Source: Volvox africanus (taxonomy: Eukaryota > Chlorophyta > Chlorophyceae > Chlamydomonadales > Volvocaceae). Taken from it: a stretch of 64,000 bases of DNA. Of the stretch, positions 46,167 through 60,100 are shown piece by piece (the first letter of the stretch is position 1; each line of letters opens with the position of its first letter). The notes beneath the pieces are model-generated. The model did not search any database. It was not told the origin of the DNA and saw only the letters and a program-made list of their open reading frames with translations. A program made the translations under genes and the position numbers. Where the stretch lies: the NCBI GenBank assembly GCA_030268105.1, contig BSDZ01000003.1:4464001-4528000 (forward strand), written 5' to 3'.

Positions 46167-49100
46167 ATGGACTTCAGCGACGCCTACAGATGTTCCGGCC
46201 CACCCCCAGCTTTCTCACCCGATGGACGCTTCGTGGCGAGCGTCGCAGAGTACCGCCTCATCATCCGCGAGGTGGAAACAATGCGCGTTGTCCAGCTATA
46301 CTCGTGCCTGGACCGAGTCGACAGGTACACGGGCCATGCCGAGCAAACGATGTTATGCGGCAGTGATAGGATGGGGACCTGTTGACGCAGGAGTCTCGGC
46401 CTTAAACTGTTCCAGCTTGGTCACAACCTCTAAAATGTCCTCTTAGTGTTGAAGGGCATTATGAGGATTCCACAAAAGGAGGCCTGGATGCCTTGAAGTG
46501 AAAACATTGGGCGGAAACGAAAATGGACCAAAGCTCAGCCTTTCCGAATGCTGATGTGCACTCGACTGTTTGTGCATCGGGAGCACAGGTTCCAAGGAGG
46601 GGGCCAATGATTCGGTGTGGTCGGGCTCCCACGCACTTTCTGATACGTGCCATGTGCGATGCCCTCTCCTCCATGGAATGGCTTCCGCTCCCGCGCAAAG
46701 CCCAAGCCTTTGGCCCTTTTGGCTCCCCGAACCCACCCTACCCCTCCAACCTCCACCAGCGTCGAGTGGTCAGCTAATTCTACCCACGTGCTGTGCGGTC
46801 TCTTCTCCCGAGGCGTCATTCAGGTGAGCGCTGAGCGTCGTGCTCCACAAAAAACGACCATAGGCGAGCCACGAGCTCACGACCGGTTTCTGCTCCCTTC
46901 CTTCGCCGCTCGTCCACCCGTCGCTCGTAGTCCGCACCAGTTCCCATTCCTTGACTGTTTCGAAATCCCCGGTTTCGGCGCAGCCTACAGTCCCAGTCCC
47001 CTCTCCTCCTCGTCCCTACGTACCCACCCTTAACTCTGGGTCCGCCGCACCCGCACCCGCACCCGCACCCGCACCCGCACCGGAGGGGCTCTGCAACCCT
47101 GGGACGCCGAAAGGCCGAATCGCCTCCCCCTAAATCCTCAGCGCAGCTCAGTGTAGACATCGTGCCTCCATGACATAGATACATCGTTTTACCTTTCGCC
47201 CAATATTCCACCCGGGGCACTCACGAAGTACGCGCACCTCTCCCAAACCTGCTCAAAGTGGTCGCCAGTCTGCGGTGTCATGCCGTGTCATATCAGGTCT
47301 TTGACGGCCCCGCAGGTGTGGTCGGTGGAGAGTTCGGAATGGAGCTGCAAGATAGACGAGGGGCCGGCGGGGGTGGCGGCTGTGAGGTGGAGTCCTGACG
47401 GCGCCTGCGTGCTGGTGGTGGCGGAGTTCGGGCTGCGGGTGGCGGTTTGGTCCCTGACAAACCGCAAGTGCGTCTACCTGCGAGGTCCGAAGTACGTGGA
47501 TCGGGGGATGGCCTTCAGCATAGACGGGGCGCATCTGGCGGTGCTGGAGGTGAGACGGGTTTGTGTGTTTGTGCATTCGGGTACGATAAGGGGATTAAGG
47601 GTATCAGGGGAGGAGGTGCTGAAGGCCGGCCGATCAAGGGTGTGAGGGGGTTGAGGGATGGACGGAACCTAGGAGAGAGGGCGGGAGAGGAGAGCTTTCT
47701 CCCCCCCCCACGGGGGATACGGGAAGGGATGTGTGGGTCGGGGAGCGGCTCGGAAAACGACAGGTCAAAAAGAGTGTTAAGGGCCAGGAGGAGATCGGTA
47801 AAGCGGGGACCACTCAAGGGCCAAGGGATGGGCGGCAGCGAGGAAAGCTCAGGACACGGCCCCTCTTAGGGGACAAATGACCACCGTCCCAATCCCTTCA
47901 TCCCGCTCGCCCCGCAGCGGAGCGACATTAAGGACTGGGTTAGTGTGTACGACACCCGCACCTGGTCAGAGGTGTCGCATTTCCAGCTGCAGACTTCGGA
48001 CGCAGCCGATGTTTCCTGGTCGCCCGAAGGAGGCATTCTGGCGGCCTGGGATACTTGCCTCAAGTACAAGGTGGGTGGCTGAAGGGTAGGAGCTCCCCCA
48101 ATGTCTGTGTCCATCCACTCAGGGGCTGGGTGCGGGGCGAGGCTACCACTCGACATCTCGAAAAAAGATGTCAGGAGGCAGGAAAGACGGAAAGTCGTGT
48201 GCGTTTGGCGAGACGCCTTTTTGCACGTGACGAGATAGGCAGATAGGTAAAATGGAAAGGAGCAAAGCGGCCGCCTGCACCAGGGCATGTATACCTGGGA
48301 AGAGGGGGAAAGAGGGCAGCTGTCGTCGAGGGCTCACTCCGATTAACTCAGCTGCGGGAGCGTCATGTGCATGTATTTGTGTGTTGTATTTTGGGCCCTA
48401 TACGGCTACACGAGATGGATTTACCGTTACCCGGAAAGGCACCGTCGTTTTCCCTGTACCCCCCTAGCGCGCCCCGGGGCGGCGCCCGAACCTTCCCCCT
48501 TCCGGGCGGCAAACCGAACCCCGAACGTCCCCTCTACCCCGGTCCTCCCCACGACTCACGTTGGTCGTTTCCTTTACTGCACTTTGACTCACGGGTGGCA
48601 AGGCAGCTGCGGCATCCCCCTCAACCCTCAACCCCGTACGATGGGGTAACAACCCCAACACCGCGCAGTCATAGGTGGGCGTTATATGGTTTTCTCGTGG
48701 GCATAGCTCCGCTCCAGGAAGAAGAGGCGAGCGGCCCTCCCATTCGCTCACCCCCCCCTCCACACACACATTCACTTGACCCGGCCCCCTACGGAAGTCC
48801 GGATGCCATTCCTGTCCCAGCCCTGACCCGCGGCCTCTCACCCTGGTCAGGTGGTGCTTGCGGACCCCCGCAGCGGCGCTGCCCTGGCGGCCTACAGCGC
48901 GTACGACCACGACGCATTGGGAGTCAAGGTGGGTGGAAGCCCCGCCCGGGGAGGAGGGGCTCACACAGCGAAGTTAGGTCTCTTCTCGTCCGAACACATA
49001 CACATACACACACATACACATACACAAACAGAGACACAGACATACTCACAGACATACTCACATTCAAGCTGCTTTGCCGACACAGCTTGCGAACAAGGGC

Positions 49101-52100
49101 CGGACACGTTTAGCCACCTGGCTCAACGCGCTGAACCGGGCGGGGCTTCATTCCCCGAATGCACATTCCCTCGTTGCTGCTGTCGCCGGCTGTGTGTAGC
49201 TGTGCTCTTGGAGCCCCGGCGGTGAGCTGTTGGCGGTGGGGTCGTTCGACCGCCGCGTCCGGCTGCTGGACCACATCACCTGGCAGCCGCTGATGACAGC
49301 GGAGCACCCGCAGGCGGTGGCTGCGCCCTCCAGCGTGCTGGTGTTCAGAGAGGTGAGGGCGAGGCGGGCGGCCAAGTGGAGGCGGGGAAAGAAGGGAGAA
49401 TAAGAACCCGACGAACCCCCCCCCCCATCAGTTTACCCCGCGGGAACTACCCCCGACCTAACGTAAATTATCGGGGAACATGGGAGATTGGAGAGGGCAC
49501 AAGGGGCTGGAAGGAAAGGTCGGGTTTAAGGTGGAGCGAGAGATAGAGATGAAGATGGAGGTGGAGGTGGAGGAATAAGCAGCAGCAGCTGCATCTGTTT
49601 ACGGGGAAGGCTGACGGAGTGGCCTGCGGGGCTGGAAGAGACGTCGCAGAGAGAAGAGAAGCGCGGGGGGGGGATTTATCCGCCTCCGCAGAGTCGCATC
49701 TTCCACGTTCTCAGAAGTGGATCCAGGACAAGATGCGGCAGACTGACGGCCGCATACCTGGCTAGGGTGGGCAAAGGTGTATTAGGCATGGGGGAGGGGG
49801 AGGGGGAGGGAGATAGCAGGGTCCAGCTAGATGGCCTGTGGCCCGAAGGTTCTCAGCGGTGAACATGACTGGGACAAGAATGTGCTGGTTGCCTAATCAG
49901 GAACGGACAGGTACGCTGGTAGCAAGGAAGCAGGGCGCCGGGTTAGGTGTGGACAGGGAGTGGGATGCCGGGTCTGTCTAGGGTAAAGAGTGAACATGCC
50001 GCCTAACCGGGTGCTTATGTCATGCATGCCATTTGTTGGTGCGGTATTGAGAGGCACACATTGCGTCCCCCCCCTTATCCGCCTGGTCGGTTGCATCCAC
50101 ACTCCTCTTCCCCCCTCGCCCCCTTCCCTAGCACAGGAGCCGGATGAGCAGCCGGGAAACACCCCCTCGCACCCAACGGACCCATTCGCTCGTTCCAGTT
50201 ACGTGCTGGCAGACCTGCCCGCAGCGGTGCCCTCCCTGAAGCAACCGCCGGGGGCTTCTACGCCCAAGCTGGGAGTGGGTACGTGGGGCCCTTTTTGGGG
50301 GTGCGGTGATTGATTAGCCCACGTGATACGCTCTGGACATCGCCGAACCGAAAGCGTTCCCTGGGACTTCCAAACGCATTTCGTTGCATCTGTCTCACGA
50401 TCTCCTCCATTGTAAATGCTGGCATGGACAACCTGGGGCTTCCCCAATCATTCCCATTCCCAACCCACCTCCACATGCCCCACATGCCCAACCCCACTTC
50501 ACATTTCCAACCCACATGCCCAATAAACACACGGGGGGACTTCGCCGTGCCTTGTTCTGATCCATATTCGGATCCAGATCCAAATCAAGGAATTACTCAT
50601 CTTCAAATTTGCCCGCAGGCCGGTGCGCGTGGAGCGGTGACGGGCGCTACCTGGCAACCCTGGAGGACAGCAGCGGGGCCGCCGTCTGGGTCTGGGACCT
50701 GACGGCTATGGAGCTGGTGGCGGTGCTGCTGCATATGGCGCCTATAACGGACCTGGCGTGGGGTCCCAGGGTGAGACCTGGGAAGTGTCAGGGTTAGCGG
50801 AAGAAGGCATGGCAGAAGGATTGAATTCTACATCCCAGAAACCGCCGGGGATGGGTTGCGCGACGCGACGCGGGGATGAAAGCAGTGTCCAACCAACCAA
50901 CTGTCGGAGGCGCGTGGCGGCAGCGCGATTGGGAACGGATAACGGCAGATGGAGGGCTTTAGTTGAGCCGTCAGCCCGTCGCCATGTACTCAGATGAGGG
51001 GCTTAGTTGAGCATTGTGCCCTCCGTCATGAGCCCTTCGCACACACACCCCGCCGCCTGCCTCGTCCGTCAGCGGCATCGGGTTGTGCTGTGAATCACGA
51101 TTGGGAATGGCGGGGATGCTTTGGCTGTGTTGTCGGATGCATGTACGATTGCCTGAAATGAGTGTTCTCTCCCACAGGGCAGCATGCTGGCGATGGTGGC
51201 GGGCACCAACAAGGTATACATGTGGACCCCTGGGGGGGCGACCATTGCGCTGTTGCCGCTGCCCACGATGCAGGTGCGGGCTGGGGCTGGGGATATGAGG
51301 CTGGGGATATGGGGCTGGGGATATAGGGCTGGAGATATGGGAATGGGGATATGGGGATGGGGATATGGGGATGGGGATATGGGGATGGGGATATGGAGAT
51401 ATGGGGATATGGGGATGGGGATATAGGGATGGGGATATGGGGATGGGGATATCGGGATGGGGATATCGGGATGGGGATATCGGGATATGGGGATGGGGAT
51501 ATCGGGATATCGGGATATGGGGATATGGGGATGGGGATATGGGGATGGGGATATGGGGATGGGGATATGGGGATGGGGATATGGGGGTGGGGATATGGGG
51601 ATATGGGGATTGGGGATGGGGATATGGGGATGGGGATATGGGGATGGGGATATAGGGATGGGGATATGGGGATGGGGATGGGGATAGGGGGATGGGGATA
51701 TGGAGATATGGGGATATGGGGATGGGGATATGGAGATATGGGGATATGGGAATATGGGGATATAGGGATGGGGGGATAGGGGGAGATGGGAATATGGGGA
51801 GATGGGGAGATGGGGATGGGGATATGAGGATGGGGATAGCGGGGATAGCGGGGATAGGGGGATGGGGATAGGGGGATATGGGGATGGGGATAGGGGGATA
51901 GCGGGGATTGGGGGATGGGGATATGGGGATGGGGATATGGGGATTGGGGATGGGGATATGGGGATATGGGGATGGGGATATGGAGATATGGGGATATGGG
52001 GATGGAGATATGGGGATATGGGGATATGGGAATATGGGGATATGGGGATGGGGGGATAGGGGGATATGGGAATATGGGGAGATGGGGATATGGGGATGGG

Positions 52101-53523
52101 GATAGGGGGATGGGGATAGCGGGGATATGGGGATGGGGATATGGGGATGGGGGGATAGGGGGATGGGGATATGGGGATAGCGGGGATATGGGGATGGGGA
52201 TAGGGGGATGGGGGGATAGGGGGATGGGGATATGGGGATAGCGGGGATAGGGGGATGGGGATATGGGGATAGCGGGGATAGGGGGATAGGGATAGGGGGA
52301 TATGGGGATGGGGATGGGGATATGGGGATGGGGATATGGAGATATGGGGATATGGGGATGGGGATATGGAGATATGGGGATATGGGAATATGGGGATGGG
52401 GGGATAGGGGGAGATGGGGAGATGGGGATGGGGATAGGGGGATGGGGATAGGGGGATGGGGATATGGGGATGGGGATAGCGGGGATAGCGGGGATAGGGG
52501 GATGGGGATGGGGGGATAGGGGGATGGGGATATGGGGATAGGGGATATGGGTATATGGGGAGATGGATAGGGGGATAGGGGGATAGCGGGGATTGGGGGA
52601 TGGGGATATGGGGATATGGATATGGGGATATGGGGATGGGGATATGGGGATGGTGATATGGTGATATGGGGATATGGATATGGGGATAGCGGGGATAGCG
52701 GGGATTGGGGGATGGGGATATGGGGATGGGGATATGGATATGGGGTATGGGGATGGGGATGGGGATATGGGGATAGCGGGGATATGGGGATATGGGGATA
52801 TGGATATGGGGATAGCGGGGATAGCGGGGATTGGGGGATGGGGATATGGGGATAGGGATATGGATATGGGGATATGGGGATGGTGATATGGGGATATGGG
52901 GATAGCGGGGATATGGGGATAGCGGGGATTGGGGGATGGGGATATGGGGATGGGGATAGGGATATGGGGATGGGGATATGGGGATGGGGATATGGGGATA
53001 GCGGGGATATGGGGATATGGGGATATGGATATGGGGATATGGATATGGGGATATCGGGGATATGGGGATATCGGGGATATGGGGATATGGGGATAGCGGG
53101 GATATGGGGATATGGGGATATGAGGATATGAGGATATGGGGATATGGGGATGGGGATATGGGGATATGGAGATGGGGGGATATGGGGATATGGGGATGGG
53201 GGGATATGGGGATATGGGGATAGCGGGGAGATGGGGAGATGGGGATAGGGGGAGATGGGGATAGGGGGATATGGGGATATGGTGAATGAGATTCTGATGG
53301 TTTATCCCTCTTAGTGAACTTTGTGTCAAAGGGAACACATCCCTTGATAACAACTCTTGGGGTCGCTTTGCCTCTGCTGCGTGTAAACGCATGTCTTACC
53401 TTTCCATAGCACTTTTTGCGCCTTTCCCTTCTCCAGGCCTTTGGATGCTGCTGGAACAACACGGCTACGACCCTGCTGTTGCGGGGAGCAGAGGCGTTCT
53501 GCTGCTGCTATCTGACAGGCTGA
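46167..53523 (+). CDS. WRAP73: WD-repeat protein WRAP73/WDR8 (10 exons, 438 aa)
   Basis: Centrosome and centriolar-satellite protein. In animals and fission yeast WDR8 works with SSX2IP/Msd1-type partners in spindle anchoring and ciliogenesis, so a basal-body role is likely here. Exons: 46167-46324, 46760-46823, 47316-47549, 47918-48070, 48851-48928, 49200-49352, 50137-50278, 50619-50770, 51178-51273, 53437-53523, all GT/AG and phase-consistent. It follows human WRAP73 end to end: [165 protein letters not shown], and a short C-terminus FCCCYLTG. Length is close to the human protein (460 aa). The last intron (2.16 kb) is a G-rich minisatellite. Confidence 0.95.
47046..47082 (+). repeat. (CGCACC)n short tandem repeat
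   Basis: About six units in WRAP73 intron 2. Confidence 0.85.
51280..53290 (+). repeat. G-rich minisatellite filling WRAP73 intron 9
   Basis: About 2 kb built from GGGGAT and GGGGATAT modules with variants (GGGGATAGC, GGGGATTG, GGAGAT, GGGGGATAG). Higher-order blocks of 100-200 bp recur. Every few bases there is a run of four or five G on the sense strand, so the pre-mRNA could form many G-quadruplexes. The reverse strand has open frames of 765 and 797 codons made of [13 protein letters not shown] repeats; I treat them as artefacts. Confidence 0.97.
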
Positions 53524-56500
53524 CGCAGTTGAAAGCATTGTTTGAAGTGCAAAGAGAATTTGTACCAGTTAGATATGCGTGTGATGTGTACAGTATGGTT
53601 GTGGCAATCAAGTGGGCATCGCAGCTAATCTGAATGGGAGAGTGGGACCGAATGGACCCAAATCAGCCACATCTATGTAGAGTGGAGTCATAACCTGAAC
53701 CCCTGAGAAAGCGTGAGGCGATGAGGGTTATTGGGTCTCGCTGGGTATCCCAGGAACCCACAAGGTGGCAAGGATAGGGGATCGCCCTCTTCTATCGCCA
53801 TTTTTCGCCCGCACTTTCCCAATCTTTCCTACTCCTCCCAAACTGCTTCTGAAAGGCCAATCGGGTGACCTAGCAGGGACATTAGGAGCATTCCGCCCCA
53901 GCCAGTCCTATCGGTGGGCATCCAGGACGCATTAGACACGCAACTAACCTTCGTAGCCGAGTCGTCGTCCTCATTTTTCTGTAGATTTTGCAGCGACATG
54001 GACAATCCTTACGCCGCATTAACTCGTACAGCACAGCGCTCCTTCACCTTCATGCTTTTGTGCTACCATCCAGTCTGGGCAGGATCTGCGGAGGAAAATT
54101 GAGGGACGATTATTGGTGGGATCAAGAAAAAGACAAGGAAAACATTCGCAGCCCCCACCTCTCCACCGCACGTCCGTCTATATTCAATCACGCTGGTTTA
54201 CTCTTACTTGCACAAGTCCGCTGGCAAGTCGAGCCGCCTGAAGTACCTGCCTGCGCACATACTCCCGCTTCCTCTTTCCCTAATGTCCACCACGGCCTTG
54301 GTAGACCACTTTGCCTCTCCTCTGGTGTCCGTCGTCGGTGACCGTACGAAGGTGAGGTGAAGCAGTTCTGGTGGCACAGATCGAATATCAAACAAGACAC
54401 GTGCTTTGCATGCACGGATGAGCACTTGATTTTCTCTACCACGCGCCTTTTCTAACACTATGTTTTGATGGCCTGCCAAATATGATTTGAAGTGGGGCTC
54501 GAAGTGCGATTTAAAGATTTGAAGCAAGGGCGAAATGCGGGATTGACGAAGATACGTACGATGGAAGATGCGAAGTGGGTCTGGTCCACGAGTGGGTGGA
54601 CGAGACAGCACTCAAAACAGTGTAAGCAGGCCACCTGTGCCTTTGCATAAAATCTCGTCAGAACGTGTGAGAGGTTCCGTGATTATGAGGTTCTGGAGCT
54701 ATGGGGCTATGGTTTCTGTATCAGGTGCTCCACCACAAGGGGTTCCGTGCTCCCATGACCTCATTCCCCCAGTATTGCCGCCATTGGTCGCAGAGGTCAA
54801 TGCACTCCAAACCCTCAGTCCCCCAACCTCCCGGCACGGTCATGTGTGGAGTCATGGCAATAGCATGGATGCAGTGGTGGTCAGTCTGTATGGTGGCAGG
54901 GTTAAATGGGTACGTGAAGTAGGCAGCGTGCAGCGGTGCGTGGGGGAGGCAGGTGTTATTGGGCACCCTGACTGGAGTTTGGGGTGAAGGAAAGGAAACT
55001 GATGCGGAGGGGAGTGGAAAGATGGAGATCTTGCGGGGCTGGGGCCCAGTGTGGGACTGCTGTCGGCTCCTCGGCAGTTGGCTGGGCTGTTCACCAAGGA
55101 TGCCAACATCACCATCGTTGATGAGCAGATGAAGATTGGGGGAAAGGGGTTAGTGCTAGTTGGGGGAGGGGAACGAGGGAACGATCACAGGGACCCGTCG
55201 GCAGAGGACGCTGCGGGTTTGGGGGGGCATTGCCCCCATCTGTATTCCTCCTTCCGCTGACCCACGGGTTGGCTTGTCGATTTTCCTCAGTGGTGGTGCT
55301 GATGCCAGTGCTGGCGCTGTCCAACTTGTCTGATTCGGTGGTGCCAATGAGCAGCGGGGTGCTGAGGTGCAGTGGGCGCCAGGAGCCCGCGTATAAGGTC
55401 AACGTGGCGGTGGGTTAGGTGTGTAAGACACGGAGGGGCGGGTAGGAAGGTTGGGTCCAGGGAAACTGAGGACGGGGAGGGGGGGACCGGTAGTTGGGGT
55501 GCGGGGAGGGGAGGACAGGGAGGAAGAGTCGAAAAGGGGAGGTAGCATGAAAACCTTCCGTATTAGACAGAAGGATGAAGCCAAAGTAGGGGAGGGGGTG
55601 GTAGGAAATACGATAATCCTTGTTCATGAGTGTAGTTGCGAGGAGAAATACACGCCATTGCAAGGTATTGCACACACCTTCGTGCGTCGGCTACGAGGGA
55701 GGCAAGCGGCAGCAAGGAAGAGCAGGGTTCCCTGACTACAGGATGGGGCCTGTGTGTACGGCACTCAACACTGCTCTACTGCAACAAGCAAGCCGCAGTT
55801 GCTACCGTGTATTGCTGCAGTTGCCGCCCTGCGTTCTCCGGCACAACACGTAAATATGCTGGGATGCAACACAGGCTTATCTCCGTGAATACACTTCAAA
55901 AGTATTGCAGATTGGCCTCTGAACTCTGCTTGCGTTGTCCTCCAGCATATACCTCCTAGGCTATTCATAAGAAGTCCACCGTGATTCATTCGCATGAAGG
56001 AATTTGAGTAATGTTGATACAGGCTTGGGGATGTCATCACGAAGCCGAAGTATGTGGATCACCGCATATTATTTGCTCTTAGTTTCCCTGAGTTGAGGGA
56101 GCCTTTGCTGTGTGGACGCATGCTACCTCTGCTTCACGACTACCACCCATGCGCTGTCAGGTACGGACGTGCGCACATTTGCGGGACAGGTCCCGCATTT
56201 GGACTTAACATCGCAAAGAGGAGGGGTAGGGGCAACATGCCGCAGCAGTGTCAAGGCTCAATTCCGCCCGGATTACTGCATGGCCCTGAACAGCGTGCAT
56301 ATCGACAGCTCGGGGTGTATGTCACACAGTTTTATCAATGTTGTCATGTTAGCCTCAGCAGCCCAACACCATGTATAATGTCAGCCTGGTATCCACAGGA
56401 ACGTGCCACTCAGTATATGGCAACTGGCGACACGAAGGTACACAACGGAAAACTGTGCCGGCATACCGGCTGCCACCTGGCTAGCGTCATGTACATCCTC

Positions 56501-57143
56501 TCTGCAACTAATACTGAACAAAATTTTCTGATTGTCCAAAATTTCCGATATCGTTCAACTAAATCAATTTTCCAATTCGCACAGGTTCCCAAAACTGTTC
56601 TGCAACATTCGCAATTGGAATGGGCTGAAACCGGCCCGTCCATTCAGTTTGGGGCGAGCGGGATGTGTGTATCCTAACTTGAACCTCTCACAATGCGGCC
56701 TCACCGTCATGCGGAATATTTCGCACACCTCCTACCCATCTTGCGTCAGATAACCAAATGCGTTACAGAAACACCATCTCAGACTGGGTATCAATGCACG
56801 TTCCCTCGTTGCAACGGTCTAACATTTGCCCTACGCCTCCTAGTCACCACCGGTCCTAACCGTATCGGCGGCTCCCTTGGACCGCTGGCTTGCTTTCCGC
56901 AGGATGCCCTGCCGTAGGGCTTGCCGCCGGGAAATGCGTCCGGAGGGTGCAGCGGCAACCACACGCGTGCCCCGGAATCCTGTGGCGCCACCGGCGGCGG
57001 CGCGCCTGTTGCCTCCCCACACGCGGAGCAGCCAGCGCAGACGGGTTGTGCGACTGTAACCATACTTGCGCTCTCGCGCCCGGGCCAATGTCAGCCTCTT
57101 GGTCAGGACTGCCAATGCCCCATCAGCATGATTGCGCACTTGT
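53524..57143. other. Convergent intergenic region WRAP73 / OPR gene
   Basis: No gene recognised with confidence. Plus-strand segments near 55,040-55,160 and 55,290-55,410 have protein-like composition on both strands but could not be joined in phase. A minus-strand TGTAA at about 56,763 could be the OPR poly(A) signal, about 380 bp past its stop. Confidence 0.45.
54019..54611 (-). CDS. Weak candidate gene fragment, unknown product
   Basis: A minus-strand open segment (down to 54,208) reads FKSHFEPHFKSYLAGHQN, VLFDIRSVPPELLHLTF and VVDIRERGSGSMCAGRYF. It ends at a good donor (GCAA before GTAAGAG). It joins in phase to 54,085-54,019 after a CCTCCGCAG acceptor, adding KSCPDWMVAQKHEGEG and a stop. 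I recognise no family and see no clear ATG at the 5' side. Splice sites and composition support it only modestly. Confidence 0.25.
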
Positions 57144-60100
57144 TCAGGCATCTGATTGCGCTGAGCCTCGTGGCAGGTGCGTAGCTTCCGGAGCAATGAG
57201 CTTGTGGGCCACATCCTGCACATCCGCAACCATAACATGGTCCGTGTTGCCGCGAAAGTATTTTGACAGCCATACCGCAAATTGTTCGACAAAGGACGGC
57301 AAGCATCAATAATCTTTGAAAAAGATGACAATATGCAGCGCCGCAACTCTTGTCAACGTGCTTTTAAGAATGAGCAGTACATCTCCCGCAATATTTGAAG
57401 TTATGGCTTCGGTATCCGGTCATCTTCTTACATTCAAGACTCCTGCATAGCAAACGCACTTCACTACAGCTACCGGTTTGTAGGATGTGAAATCACATGC
57501 AGTACCAACTGAAACATTGCGTGGAAGGTATACACCGTATCCAATAGATCTGCCGGTGTGATGTGGTGTCGTGTGGTGTGGGAGAAAGCCTCGGTCAACC
57601 GGCCTCTGTGGATTGTATGCACACCCTTACAACAGCAAAACCCTGTCCGCGCATGTTTCGTCAGCACCGCAACCTACGGCCCACCCTGGCCAATCCGGGC
57701 AGCCCGGACAGACCGAGGCCCACTCACCTCAGCCAGAGGAGCCCCGCCATGCACATGGCGAGCTCCCGTGCACGCATCTCTGATAGCTGCACCTCTGCCC
57801 GCTCCAGCAGCAGCTTCCGCCACCGGGTAGGCAACCAGAACCGCAGCCGGCCCGCTGCCCACAGGTACGAGGCCACCAAGCTTGCAGGCAGATTCTCCAA
57901 CAGCGGCTCCGTATGGCTATAAAAAATTCATTTACGAGGAAATGCATCACCAGGTCTCATGAAGACGACAAAGCGCTGCACGGGGCGGGCCAGACCCCTC
58001 GCAATGAGACAATATTGCCAGCAAGAGCAACGGCCCCTCTCTCTCGGCCCCGCGACACGGAAACGTCATTGGCGACTCGATTCTACACTCCATCGTTAAG
58101 GCCAGTGATGCGTGTTCAGAGCTATGCTTATAACCGAGTGAAAAACGGTGCAGGACCGGAGATCAAATTGGTCAGTTGGCCGCACCTGTAGAACTGATCA
58201 AGGAAGTCGCGCGGCAAGACCTTGATTCCCACACGGACTGCCGACCATAACAGTGCGCTCAACTCTGTGGGAGTCGATGACGCAACGCACACCGGCCGAG
58301 CGGCCACGCCCGCCTCCGCGTCTTCACCCCGACGCGACGCCCTGTGCAGCTGCGACTGCACCGCCGATGGCCGTGCTGTGGACCCGAAGCCCCGTCCACT
58401 ACCATCCCGTTTCGTCGCCACCGGGGCTACATTGCGCCGAGCGCCATCTGCGGCAGCGCCGGTGGTGTTGCCCTTGGCTGGCGCTGCTGCAGCGCCAGCA
58501 GCCAGCAGCGCCAGACAGCGATTAACCAGCTGTCGTCCCATCGGGCTAGGGCCCATGCAACCGCAGGAATAGGAGATGAGGATCAGGGAGGGCAGAGGCA
58601 GGCGGTCAAGGCGTGGCAGCAGGCGCAGCACCATCTCAGTAAGAGAGTTGTCGTTCTGCACGCGAGCCAGCGCATATACCACCATCGTCCATTCCTGTAA
58701 GCAGGGGTGTAAAAAGGACGACAATAGACAGACACACCGCTTCAGGTGGTTGGCTGAGCAGTAAACGGGTGCCATGCACGACACAAAGATAGGAGCTGCC
58801 GCTTTAACTTTGTCAGCTCGCCATGCGATCCAGGGGCCATGTGCTCACGAGCACATCGGGTAGAGCCGGGACACCAAAATTAAATGCAGCATCAATCAGG
58901 AGACACGGTGCTCCATGAAGGTGCTAAAGCTAATTGAACGTTTCTGGAGGCGAAGCCCCGATACAGCTCCCAGGGTGAGCGCTTCCCCGCCAGGACCAAC
59001 AGCAGCATGATTGAACAGACTCCTCGCAGCTATACCTAGCGCTCCCTCTCACCTGTGGCCCGAACTCCCGACTGCGCGCCGCCACCTGCTGCACTGCATC
59101 GGACCACCACTCCGCGGGCGCTACATGGCCCATGCCCGCAAAGCCGCTTAGCATGGCAGCGAGCTCGTGAGGCCGCATGGACGGCACCTGCGGCCAGGGT
59201 TCAGGGTCAACAGTTGGAAGCTACCATGTCAATGCCATCCAGGACACAGAATCCGGACCGTGCGCGCGAATGCAAATGCACCATGTGCATTGATAACACA
59301 CCCAATTGTGCTTCCTTTGTGCAAAGTCATATGTCATGGCGCGCAAGTTGACGACTAGCTTACTTGGCGGCATTACAAAAAGCCGCATCAGCTTCGGGGA
59401 CTTTCAAACGTCACAAGCACTGGCCGGTCTTTTGTCGGCCCTCTGCTAGATGTGAAGGTGGGACCAGTCCTGGTTTGGCAGGTCGGGCCGCCCTCCACCT
59501 CATATATGATATCACTACACTGAACGTTCCCTATTCCCCCATCCCTCTCACACCCACACGTTGTTTATCCTCCGCACGCACTCCACGCGCACAAACAGAC
59601 ACACCTGCCGGAACGTCGCCATTTCCAGCCGCTCCATCTGCGTCTTGCTTGGCCGCGCACGCCATTTGCCCAACGCCCACACGCCCAGTGCCAGTTGAGG
59701 CGGGTCGCAGCTGCCCGCCAGCGTCACCAGTCGTGACGTGAACGCCACCACCAGGGATGAGTCTGACTGCACAGGCACCCGCAGCTGCACTAGAGCCCAG
59801 GACAGATTGCATAAATCCTGCGGATTAGAAAACATGATCACCTGCGGCGCGGCTATAAGAGCGGCAGATAGCCAATTGCCAGCCGCTGCTGCGGCCACTG
59901 GGGCCGCGGAAGATGATGTGGCTGCAGCGGCGACTTTGCCAATCGAGTGGGCTTGCGTGCTGTCTGCTGGCGCAGGGAGAGAATGCAGCGGCAGCCGCAA
60001 CTTGGCCGCGCCATACAAGGTCTGCGCGAAGTCGAAGGGCTTGAACGTGCACAGTCGGACCGTTGCGGCGGCAAAGTAGTCTTCAAGCCACGGCTCAGGG

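Noticed and set aside
51069..53462. Very long minus-strand open frames (797 and 765 codons) of [13 protein letters not shown] repeats
   Set aside because: They are reverse-complement readings of the GGGGATAT minisatellite inside a confirmed WRAP73 intron; there is no domain and no plausible promoter.
56054..56677. 207-codon plus-strand frame
   Set aside because: It starts with GTG, has no recognisable motif, and another frame across the same DNA looks equally protein-like; I could not connect it to exons.
56840..57143. Extending the OPR gene into the basic frame downstream (RARERKYGYSRTTRLRW)
   Set aside because: The phase-consistent last exon 57,215-57,144 ends in its own stop; reaching the basic frame would need a frame change with no donor found.
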